Source of the DNA: Clostridia bacterium
GTDB lineage: Bacteria; Bacillota_A; Clostridia; Oscillospirales; CAG-272
Reading direction: 5' to 3'
Length of the DNA stretch: 8,217 nucleotides
Assembly: GCA_017959485.1 (NCBI GenBank)
Contig: JAGDAM010000357.1
Span: 1 to 8,217, forward strand
Part shown: positions 1 to 5,566 of the stretch, one piece after another
Layout of the letters: every line of letters begins with the position of its first letter
Position numbering within the stretch: the stretch's first letter is position 1
Notes under the pieces: generated by a model
The model's database searches: none
What the model saw: the letters and a program-made list of their open reading frames with translations, nothing else
Told to the model about the DNA's origin: nothing
Translations under genes and position numbers: made by a program

Positions 1-882
1 GATAAGGAAGGTGTTTTCTCCGGCGGTGTAGGTCGAGCCGTTGTAGGAAACGTTGGGAACTCCGGCGAGTTCGCAGGCGGTGGGAGCGCCGAGCGAGTCG
101 GCGTGCTGGCTGATGAGGACGCACTTATCGGTGGTGATAAGCGACTGGGCGGCTTCCTGCTCCTTGGACTGATCGTACCAGGAGCCGGTGTATCTGACCT
201 TCATCGTGGCGCTCGGGCAGACCGAACGGACGCCGAGGAAGAAGGAGGTGAGGCCCGAAACGACTTCCGCGTAGGTGAAGGCGCCGACGTATCCGACGAC
301 GGCCTGTTCGGCGGTGATCTTTCCGTCCTTAATCATTTCGTTGAGTTTGAGACCCGCGGCGATGCCGGCGCAGTATCTGCCCTCATAAATCGAGGCAAAA
401 GCGTTATGGAAGTTGGAGACGTTGGCGTTGCCGTACTTGGAGGAAGTACCGGTGGCGTGGCAGAACTGAACGTCCGGATATTCGGTAGCGGCCTTAGCCA
501 TGAAGGATTCATGGCCGAACGAATCGGCGAAAATGATCTTGCAGCCTTTGTTGGCGAACTCGACTGCCTTGTTGTAGCAGTTGTCGTCTTCGCCGATGCC
601 GGTGGCGATCAGCACCTGTTCGTCGGTGAGTCCGAGAGCTTCCTTGACTCTCTTCAGACCGTTGATGAAGTTTGCGTCATAGGTGGAGTTTTCATCGTGA
701 AGGCAGATCAGACCGATCTTGAAATCGGAACCGACGGTGAACTTCTCGATGGCGGGGATGGGGAGCAGCGCGTCGCTCTCACCCTTCTTTTCGGCATCCT
801 GGTTTCCGCAGGCGGCGAAAGAGAGAGCAAAGGTGACGAGAAGAGCTGCGGCGAGAAGGGCTGACAAAACTTTCTTGAACAT
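1..882 (-). CDS. BMP-family (PnrA-like) ABC transporter substrate-binding lipoprotein, 3' end beyond window
   Basis: Probable extracytoplasmic, membrane-anchored binding protein of a purine/nucleoside ABC importer. The frame is open for 294 codons from ATG at 882 to the window edge without a stop, so the C-terminus is missing. The start follows AGGAGG with a 6-nt gap. Residues 2-24 form a lipoprotein signal (FKK, then a hydrophobic stretch) ending in SFAAC, with Cys25 as the lipidation site. BMP-family marks are KIGLICLHDENSTYDANFI (about 55-73), IYEGRYCAGIAAG, VGYVGAFTYAEVVSGL, TGSWYD and ISQHADSLGAP. Known for the family: members bind nucleosides or purines, though BMP specificity varies. 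The guanine-class riboswitch in its leader supports a purine ligand here; that step is inference. Permease and ATPase genes would be expected downstream, outside the window. The family call is firm; the exact ligand is not. Confidence 0.93.
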   Translation of the reverse strand, partial: MFKKVLSALLAAALLVTFALSFAACGNQDAEKKGESDALLPIPAIEKFTVGSDFKIGLICLHDENSTYDANFINGLKRVKEALGLTDEQVLIATGIGEDDNCYNKAVEFANKGCKIIFADSFGHESFMAKAATEYPDVQFCHATGTSSKYGNANVSNFHNAFASIYEGRYCAGIAAGLKLNEMIKDGKITAEQAVVGYVGAFTYAEVVSGLTSFFLGVRSVCPSATMKVRYTGSWYDQSKEQEAAQSLITTDKCVLISQHADSLGAPTACELAGVPNVSYNGSTYTAGENTFLI

Positions 883-917
883 TTCGTTCCTCCTGAAATG
901 ATTTTTCCAAGTATAAA

Positions 918-940
918 CTGTTCCGTTTTGCCGGAAACAG
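918..940 (-). other. Small hairpin between attenuator and ribosome-binding site
   Basis: On the minus strand CTGTT-T-CCG pairs with CGG-AACAG around a GCAAAA loop (8 bp, one bulged T). It lies between the intrinsic terminator and the AGGAGG of the lipoprotein gene, with no U-tract after it. It could protect the 5' end of a processed mRNA or be incidental. Confidence 0.4.
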
Positions 941-941
941 C

Positions 942-981
942 AAAAAACTGAGCGGAGACCGGCCCGCAAGCCGATCCCCGC
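942..981 (-). terminator. Intrinsic terminator of the guanine riboswitch expression platform
   Basis: On the minus strand a 12-bp stem forms between the arm at 981-970 (GCGGGGATCGGC) and the arm at 963-952 (GCCGGTCTCCGC), with a 6-nt loop and two G-U wobbles. TCAG and then six T (947-942) follow. It lies 54 nt after the aptamer and about 60 nt before the lipoprotein start, as in xpt-type transcription attenuators. The expected logic is that guanine-bound aptamer lets it form and shuts off the gene. Confidence 0.88.
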
Positions 982-1040
982 ACAAAAGAAGCAGAAAGTG
1001 AACGCCAATTCACTCCCGTATTGTGTTAAAAACCAGCTTA
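967..1040 (-). promoter_or_regulatory. Antiterminator pairing between aptamer P1 and terminator 5' arm
   Basis: TAAGCTGG (1040-1033), which includes the 3' strand of aptamer helix P1, can pair over 8 positions (some G-U) with TCGGCTTG (974-967), which is part of the terminator 5' arm and loop. The two states exclude each other, giving a ligand-OFF switch. The linker also carries a 6-bp hairpin at 997-1014 (AGTGAA/TTCACT) that would sit inside the antiterminator. The pairing is read by hand and not energy-checked. Confidence 0.6.
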
Positions 1041-1104
1041 TAGTCGGACGATTTACGGTTATCCGGTAGAGACTTTCTGCCCGTATTGCAGAGGATATAT
1101 AAGC
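1036..1104 (-). promoter_or_regulatory. Purine riboswitch aptamer, guanine class
   Basis: A 69-nt aptamer aligns closely to the Bacillus subtilis xpt aptamer. P1 is GCTTATA/TATAAGC (7 bp). P2 is TCTGC/GCAGA with the same C-A mismatch below it as in xpt, and L2 is AATACGG. J2/3 contains TCTCTACC, P3 has 7 positions with one A-C mismatch, and L3 is CCGTAAA. The ligand-contacting core is intact: the equivalents of U22, U47, U51 and C74 are present. C74 (in GACTATAAGC, plus-strand G at 1043) specifies guanine or hypoxanthine, not adenine; U51 argues against a 2'-deoxyguanosine variant. Differences from xpt include C at positions 25 and 48 and C instead of U in L2. It controls the BMP lipoprotein gene. 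Confidence 0.96.
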
Positions 1105-1136
1105 ATATCGGTTTCATCTTTTCAACCGACGCTAAA

Positions 1137-1165
1137 ATTATACCATCTTCGCGCCGTTTTGTCAA
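1137..1165 (-). promoter_or_regulatory. Consensus sigma-A promoter for riboswitch and lipoprotein gene
   Basis: On the minus strand, -35 TTGACA (1165-1160), a 17-nt spacer and -10 TATAAT (1142-1137) match consensus exactly. Transcription would begin near 1130, leaving about 26 nt before the aptamer. Such a strong promoter suits a gene whose output is set by attenuation after initiation. Confidence 0.93.
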
Positions 1166-1212
1166 GAAGTTTCCTGAGAAAAAGCGAGAATTTCACTCCC
1201 GAAGAAGCGGAG

Positions 1213-1911
1213 TCAGCTGACTTCGTCCCAGACCTCGCGCAGCGTGCGGAGCAGCTCCTCGGCGGCGCCCTCCGGGTCCGCAGCCTTCATAACGGCGCTC
1301 GTTACGCCGGTTGCCTGCGCTCCCGCGCGGATGACCCGCGCGACGTCGTCCGGGCCCGATATTCCCGCTCCCTGAAGCACCATAATGCGCGGATCGATCT
1401 TTCTGACCGCCTCGATGGTATCCCTCACGTAGCCCATGTCGCTCGCGACTCCGGTGCCGATCAGATCGGTCGGTTCGGCGACGATGAGGTTGGGATGCAT
1501 CAGCGCGACACGTCTAATCTCCTCGACGGTATCCGCGCATACAATCGTGGCAAGACCCGCTCCGTCGGCGCGCTCGATCGTCTTCTTCAGAGTTTCAAGG
1601 TCCAGTTTCTTCTCGGCGTGATTGAGCATGACGCCCTCGGCTCCGGCTTCCTTCAGCGACTCGGCGAGAACCGAGCCGAGCCCTCTTCCCGGAGTCAGCG
1701 GATCCATGTGCTGAGCGAACACGTGAACGTATTTCGTGTTCTGCGCGATAAGCCGCACGTCGGCGTACTGAGGCGTAAGAATGACGTCGAGATCGTATCT
1801 GTGAGCAATCTCGTCGACGGCAAGGGCGAGCTTCAGCATCCGCTGCCCCCACATGAAGCATTTCGGCCCTATCTCAAAATACGGGGCTCTGATCTTAAAA
1901 TTCTCGTACAT
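1213..1911 (-). CDS. Archaeal-type triose-phosphate isomerase homologue
   Basis: A 232-residue TIM-barrel enzyme, predicted cytoplasmic, expected to interconvert an aldose phosphate and a ketose phosphate (in the type enzyme, glyceraldehyde-3-phosphate and dihydroxyacetone phosphate). It matches the short archaeal TIM type rather than the ~250-residue bacterial one. The catalytic set is present: Lys6 in NFK, His98 in NHAEKK, Glu146 in AEPTDLIGTG with the mobile loop after it. Phosphate-binding segments are GAGIS (181-185) and TGVTSAVMKA (201-210); FAQHMDP and TPGRGLGSVL are also archaeal-like. The start has AAAGGG 5 nt upstream. It lies 37 bp behind the upstream membrane-protein gene, so it is probably the last gene of that operon. 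No canonical glycolytic neighbours are visible, so the real substrate may be another sugar phosphate. No convincing terminator follows. Confidence 0.87.
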   Translation of the reverse strand: MYENFKIRAPYFEIGPKCFMWGQRMLKLALAVDEIAHRYDLDVILTPQYADVRLIAQNTKYVHVFAQHMDPLTPGRGLGSVLAESLKEAGAEGVMLNHAEKKLDLETLKKTIERADGAGLATIVCADTVEEIRRVALMHPNLIVAEPTDLIGTGVASDMGYVRDTIEAVRKIDPRIMVLQGAGISGPDDVARVIRAGAQATGVTSAVMKAADPEGAAEELLRTLREVWDEVS

Positions 1912-1948
1912 TTTTTCCCTTTCGAATTATGCGGTATTGCCCGAAATA

Positions 1949-3679
1949 TTAACCTGCCTGCTGATCGAGAGGATTGCCCGAGAAGACGAACACCCTGAAT
2001 CCGGGGTAGAGTCCGTCGTCCGGGGTGTATTCGGCTATCAGCATGCTCCCGGTAAGTTTCAGCCATGATTCGGTCGAGCGTACTTTGGCGTACTCCGCGT
2101 CGGACAGAAGGACGAAATACTTTTCGTAATTCTGCCCCGTGTACCATCTTCTGCTCGACTGGTAATAATCGGTATAGACTCCGTTTTTGTCGTTTGTAAG
2201 TATCTCGCGGCATCTTACGCGGGAATCCGACAGGGCGGTTATCGCCTGACTCTGCCAGAACGTGGCGTAGCCGTATTCCAGCCCCTTCTCTTCAAGGAAG
2301 GCGGCGAGCTGATGCCGGTAGTTGTCGCGTCCGTAATCGGCCGGCATCTTAAGACTGTCAAGTGAAACTATCGCCGAGAAGCAGAGCACGGAGGCGATCA
2401 GCAGCGCTCCGACGCGGACCGGCACCGATCCTCCGCGCGCTTCTTCCTTTTTTTCATCTTTATCTTCCGAATCCGGCTTTGCGCGTCCCGCTGCAAAGAG
2501 TTCGCGAGCCGCGGCTACGCAGAGCGCCGAACCCGTCGAGAGTATCGGAGTCAGGCGCCAGTTGGCTCCCGACAGCTTACCGCAAACAAAGCCGAACGTT
2601 ACGGCGCAGAACACGACGGTATGGCCCCAGAGGAGTGCGCGCACCGCCGGCCCCGACAGGCGTTTGTAAAAGAAGAACATAACGACCGGAACGGCAATAA
2701 TCATTACGCCGCCGAGCATGCGCAGCATCGTTACGACCGACTCGAAGCTGAACAGACTCCCCTTCGGGGAGACCCCGATGAGTGTGAAATACTGTTTGAC
2801 AAAGGCCCGCGCGTTGTCAGCCCAGGTTCCGATATCAGACCATCCGGAATACGCCTCTGCATATCCGCACTCGATGTCGCCCTTCCAGATCTTCAGAAGA
2901 ATCATCCCGGCAAGCGTCCCGACCGCAAAAAGCCCGGCCGCGAACGCGACTGACAGATTTTTCTTCGAGAGAAGCCGCTCGCGCGAAAAGAAACGCTCGG
3001 CTATGACGCCCGCGACCGCCGGAAGAGTTCCGATAACTATCACCTGGGAGCCGTCGGTCGCCGCACCCGCCGAAAGAGCGGCAACCGCCGCCGCGGAACA
3101 GGCGAGCAGCAGCTTCGCCCAAAGCGTTTTTCTCTGTTCGGGATCTTCCGCGCGGCGGCTCATCCTCAGGATCAGTCCGAGTAAAAAGAACAGGACGCAG
3201 GGACCTATACTGTAATAGATATTGTGTCCGTACATGATCTCGCGCAGCTTGTCGGAAGCCGACATCGCGCAGACCGAGGCGAAAGAAGCCAGCGACGACC
3301 AGCCGGTGCCGAATCCCGCCGAGCGGCAGAAAAACAGAACCGAAGCGAGATAGATGAGCGCGAAAACCGACATTCCGATATTCTGCGCGATCATTGATAC
3401 GCCGAAAGCCCTGACAAGGGGGATCATCCATACCGTTGCCGAAAAAGGCAGCATGCCGGCGTATCTGAAGGTCTCGTCGAACACCCGTCCGGTGTCGACC
3501 GACACGTCCGCCCAGAGCAGATTGTCGGTGCAGTCGGAGTGGAAATATCCTTCCGCCGGACCCCAGATGTAATAGAGCATAATATACGCCGCGACAAGCG
3601 CCGGAATCAGCGAGACCGCGACGCCGAGCGGCTTCCCTTTGCCCGAAAGAAACCTTTTTGTCCTGGTAACAGCGTTCAT
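1949..3679 (-). CDS. Polytopic membrane protein, GT-C glycosyltransferase-like
   Basis: A 576-residue integral membrane protein with about 10-12 hydrophobic segments (near 18-39, 74-92, 97-118, 156-172, 187-206, 212-228, 244-263, 319-338, 346-366, 375-392, 422-440). After the first segment comes a loop with acidic residues (SDCTDNLLWADVSVD, 48-62), the position of the catalytic Asp in GT-C enzymes that use polyprenyl-phosphate sugars. A charged cytoplasmic stretch (398-415, rich in Asp, Glu and Lys) precedes the last helix, and a soluble tail of about 135 residues follows (YATFWQSQAITALSDSR is typical of GT-C tails). I do not recognise a named family; sugar transfer is inferred from architecture. 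The SD-like GGAGG is 14 nt from this ATG, unusually far, and an in-frame TAA lies just upstream, so this is the first possible start. Translation is probably coupled to the gene before it. Confidence 0.85.
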   Translation of the reverse strand: MNAVTRTKRFLSGKGKPLGVAVSLIPALVAAYIMLYYIWGPAEGYFHSDCTDNLLWADVSVDTGRVFDETFRYAGMLPFSATVWMIPLVRAFGVSMIAQNIGMSVFALIYLASVLFFCRSAGFGTGWSSLASFASVCAMSASDKLREIMYGHNIYYSIGPCVLFFLLGLILRMSRRAEDPEQRKTLWAKLLLACSAAAVAALSAGAATDGSQVIVIGTLPAVAGVIAERFFSRERLLSKKNLSVAFAAGLFAVGTLAGMILLKIWKGDIECGYAEAYSGWSDIGTWADNARAFVKQYFTLIGVSPKGSLFSFESVVTMLRMLGGVMIIAVPVVMFFFYKRLSGPAVRALLWGHTVVFCAVTFGFVCGKLSGANWRLTPILSTGSALCVAAARELFAAGRAKPDSEDKDEKKEEARGGSVPVRVGALLIASVLCFSAIVSLDSLKMPADYGRDNYRHQLAAFLEEKGLEYGYATFWQSQAITALSDSRVRCREILTNDKNGVYTDYYQSSRRWYTGQNYEKYFVLLSDAEYAKVRSTESWLKLTGSMLIAEYTPDDGLYPGFRVFVFSGNPLDQQAG

Positions 3680-3690
3680 ATCTTAATCAT
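3676..3690 (-). other. Start-stop relay (4-codon mini-ORF) linking two membrane genes
   Basis: The junction reads GGGAGGTAAATGATTAAGA followed by TATGA. The first ATGA overlaps the stop (TGA, 3689-3687) of the 514-residue gene with an ATG (3690-3688). That ATG opens a 4-codon frame, Met-Ile-Lys-Ile-stop, whose TGA (3678-3676) overlaps the ATG (3679-3677) of the 576-residue gene. GGAGG is 3 nt from the first ATG and 14 nt from the second. This is visible directly; whether ribosomes use the mini-ORF is unknown. Confidence 0.5.
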
Positions 3691-5231
3691 TTACCTCCCG
3701 GGAAAGGCAGTATCTTCGGCAGCACCTTTGCGACCTCTTCCGAATACTCCATAACGTTTCCGTTTCCGTTGATCAGGAAGAGCCGCAGCGCCGCGTAAAC
3801 CGACACCGCGATTATAATTCCAGTTAACGAATAGGCGATATACCGCGGTATCCGGCTTTTCTCCGCGAAGACGTCACGGATACGCTCGCAGCAGGAAAAG
3901 AGTATTATCACCGAGAAGATCGCTCCGACGAGCGTCAGGTCGGCGGTATATCTGTAAATGATGCCGCCCATGCAGAAGTCCTCGAGCGCCACAAATACCA
4001 GTCCCGCGACCGCCGCGGCGGTGAAGACGCGCCTGCGCGGTGTGAATTTGCGCGAGAAGATGACGGCGGGAGAGGCGAGCAGCGAGAGTGTCATCGGTAT
4101 CGCGAACAGGCCGAAACCTGCGTCGCGGTACTGATAATGGCCGTATGATGCGAACTTTGCGTAGCTGAAAGAGACGTAGGGATATGTCTCCGACTTTGCC
4201 GGCATATCGAGGAAATAGTGATAGAGCGCGTACGGAAGGTCGGAAAGACGCAGTTCGAGCGTTCGGTTATCGGTGACGGTCAGCTGCCAGGAGTGTCCGA
4301 AATCGAGCGGACCCGAGAATCTCGCGGCGTTGAGGATCATCGAACCGATAAAGAATATCACGACGGGGATGCCTATCGAGGCAAGTTCGGAGATTATCGG
4401 AATCAGTTTCTTCCCTTCCCGCTCGCGCCGGATGATAAAGAACCAGAGCCCGGGAATCACGAGGAAGGCGGCGATCAGCGCGACCGGAATCCTCGAGGTG
4501 AAAGCAAGGCCGTAAAAGACGCCGGCAAGCGCGTAAAGGACGTATCGCGCGGCCTTTTTCTCGGAAGAATAAGCCGCTATGCAGAGATAAAAGAAGACGC
4601 TGATAAAGGCGTTGGCGGCGACCGCCGCAAGATAGTAGAAGGGGGTCCTGCCGCGAGCGATCAGGGCGATAAGCGAACAGTGGAAAACCCCGACCGCCGC
4701 CAGCGCGCGAAGCGGACGCGGGATACCCGGCGAAAACTTTTCGGCCCAGGCGGTAACCGTCAGAGGCATAAACACCGCCGCGATCAGAAGAAAGATCACC
4801 ATGACGGTCCCTGTTCCGGGAAGCTTTCCGGTCAGAATGTGATACGGGGCGTAAACCGTCAGCACCGGGGCAATCCCGAAGTTGGAATAATAGTTACCGT
4901 TGTAATAAGCCCTGTCCCAGATGTAAGACACCTTCGCCTTCGTCCGCTCGCTCGGGTCGTATGGATTTTCAAGTTCGGCAAGGCGCGGGTCGGGCTCGAC
5001 GTCGAGCTTCAACTGGCCCTTTTTCAGCGCGTCGTACTGCTGAACGTAGGGGTTGTAGCCCGAGACCGGTCCCTCGAGAGGATATGCGACGTCGGCTGTG
5101 TCCGCGGCGAAATATTTCGCGAAAACAAACACGAAGATAAGGCACAAAAACACCGATACCGCTGCGCAGATTACGTCTTTCGCGCCGGACTTCTCGGTAA
5201 TTTGCAGTTTTTTCGTTTTATCCGAACTCAT
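3687..5231 (-). CDS. Polytopic membrane protein, GT-C/GT39-like glycosyltransferase candidate
   Basis: A 514-residue membrane protein and likely first gene of the operon. A short basic N-terminus precedes TM1 (19-41). A large extracytoplasmic loop (42-120) follows, with SGYNPYVQQYDALKKGQLKL, then NPYDPSER and WDRAYYNGNYYSNFG; the last pattern (WDRAYYNGxYYxxFGIAPVL) recurs in hypothetical GT-C-like proteins of gut Clostridia, from memory of such families. Further hydrophobic segments lie near 143-163, 176-193, 198-221, 229-243, 247-267, 282-301, 373-391, 403-417, 431-448 and 464-485. RYTADLTLVGAIF (427-439) resembles the RY-x(2)-D helix motif of GT-C enzymes. Likely role is transfer of a sugar from a lipid carrier on the outer membrane face; this is inference. 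An in-frame TAA upstream fixes ATG at 5231, but no Shine-Dalgarno is visible: a terminator-like hairpin and T-tract occupy that spot. Confidence 0.85.
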   Translation of the reverse strand: MSSDKTKKLQITEKSGAKDVICAAVSVFLCLIFVFVFAKYFAADTADVAYPLEGPVSGYNPYVQQYDALKKGQLKLDVEPDPRLAELENPYDPSERTKAKVSYIWDRAYYNGNYYSNFGIAPVLTVYAPYHILTGKLPGTGTVMVIFLLIAAVFMPLTVTAWAEKFSPGIPRPLRALAAVGVFHCSLIALIARGRTPFYYLAAVAANAFISVFFYLCIAAYSSEKKAARYVLYALAGVFYGLAFTSRIPVALIAAFLVIPGLWFFIIRREREGKKLIPIISELASIGIPVVIFFIGSMILNAARFSGPLDFGHSWQLTVTDNRTLELRLSDLPYALYHYFLDMPAKSETYPYVSFSYAKFASYGHYQYRDAGFGLFAIPMTLSLLASPAVIFSRKFTPRRRVFTAAAVAGLVFVALEDFCMGGIIYRYTADLTLVGAIFSVIILFSCCERIRDVFAEKSRIPRYIAYSLTGIIIAVSVYAALRLFLINGNGNVMEYSEEVAKVLPKILPFPGGK

Positions 5232-5234
5232 TTC

Positions 5235-5257
5235 AAAAACGGGGAGAAACGGCCCCG
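5235..5257 (-). terminator. Terminator-like hairpin directly before the operon's first start codon
   Basis: On the minus strand CGGGG (5257-5253) pairs with CCCCG (5244-5240) around an 8-nt loop, followed at once by TTTTT (5239-5235), then GAA and the ATG at 5231. A second helix, AAACGG (5271-5266) with CCGTTT (5252-5247), interleaves with it. The stem is short (5 bp, all G-C), so termination may be partial. It may be an attenuator, a translation-blocking structure, or chance. Confidence 0.42.
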
Positions 5258-5318
5258 GAACCGCACCGTTTTAATCGACGCGAAGCCCGGAGGCCGCGCC
5301 GTCAGCATTATATCACAT

Positions 5319-5347
5319 AGTATACAATTTTTCGCGTCTTTTGTCAA
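5319..5347 (-). promoter_or_regulatory. Sigma-A promoter of the membrane-protein/TIM operon
   Basis: On the minus strand, -35 TTGACA (5347-5342), a 17-nt spacer and -10 TATACT (5324-5319). Start of transcription is expected near 5312, giving a leader of about 80 nt. A second TATAAT (5312-5307) just downstream has no -35 at a proper distance. Confidence 0.88.
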
Positions 5348-5349
5348 TC

Positions 5350-5456
5350 CCCGAACGCGGAGCGTTTCCCGCGGCGCGCGAAACCCCCGTATAATCAGTT
5401 GCAAAAAAGTGCGTTCGGGTTGCGCGAAACGCCGATATTTCTCCCGAAAAAAACGC
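5350..5456. repeat. Clustered AACGC/GCGTT repeats between divergent promoters
   Basis: Five copies of AACGC or its complement lie in 103 bp (5354-5358, 5362-5366, 5411-5415, 5428-5432, 5452-5456). They include a perfect 9-bp inverted repeat, CCCGAACGC (5350-5358) with GCGTTCGGG (5411-5419), and a 9-bp direct repeat GCGCGAAAC (5376-5384 and 5422-5430). Two local hairpins also form (5364-5384 and 5411-5432). The cluster starts 2 bp upstream of the minus-strand -35 box. It could be an operator array; no gene is supported in the 5232-5566 gap. Confidence 0.4.
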
Positions 5457-5525
5457 AGTCCCGGTCTTTTTGAAATCAAACCGGACTTCACTCAAATTTC
5501 TCTTTTATTTTTTTCTCCGTTGTGG

Positions 5526-5531
5526 TATAAT
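5526..5531 (+). promoter_or_regulatory. Extended -10 promoter of the epimerase gene
   Basis: TGGTATAAT gives a consensus -10 (TATAAT) with the TGn extension. The -35 position (about 5503-5508, TTTTAT) is poor, and a T-rich stretch (5498-5515) lies over it. Transcription would start near 5538, about 29 nt before the ATG. Confidence 0.75.
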
Positions 5532-5566
5532 GGAACGGATGAACGACACATACCTGGAGGATAAAA

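Noticed and set aside
103..864. Plus-strand 253-codon open frame
   Set aside because: It is antisense to the BMP lipoprotein gene, whose ribosome site, lipobox and family motifs are on the other strand; the plus frame has no ribosome site or family resemblance.
1212..1221. GTCAGCTGAC palindrome as an operator
   Set aside because: It lies at the end of the TIM coding region, occurs once, and fits ordinary codons.
1159..1998. Plus-strand 279-codon open frame
   Set aside because: Antisense shadow of the TIM homologue, which has a complete catalytic triad.
5390..5395. TATAAT on the plus strand as another epimerase promoter
   Set aside because: The -35 position is GC-rich (TCCCGC) with no match, no TGn extension, and it is 170 bp from the gene; the site at 5526 is better.
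5461..5484. CCGG...CCGG inverted repeat with TTT/AAA as a terminator
   Set aside because: Only a 4-bp core with a broken extension and a T-rich rather than stem-then-T order; it may be incidental.
5228..5491. Minus-strand small frames upstream of the membrane-protein operon
   Set aside because: They cross the consensus promoter and have no ribosome site or recognisable protein features.
4218..5564. Plus-strand 448-codon open frame
   Set aside because: Arg/Lys/Asp-rich low-complexity translation opposite a clear membrane protein; it also crosses the divergent promoter region.
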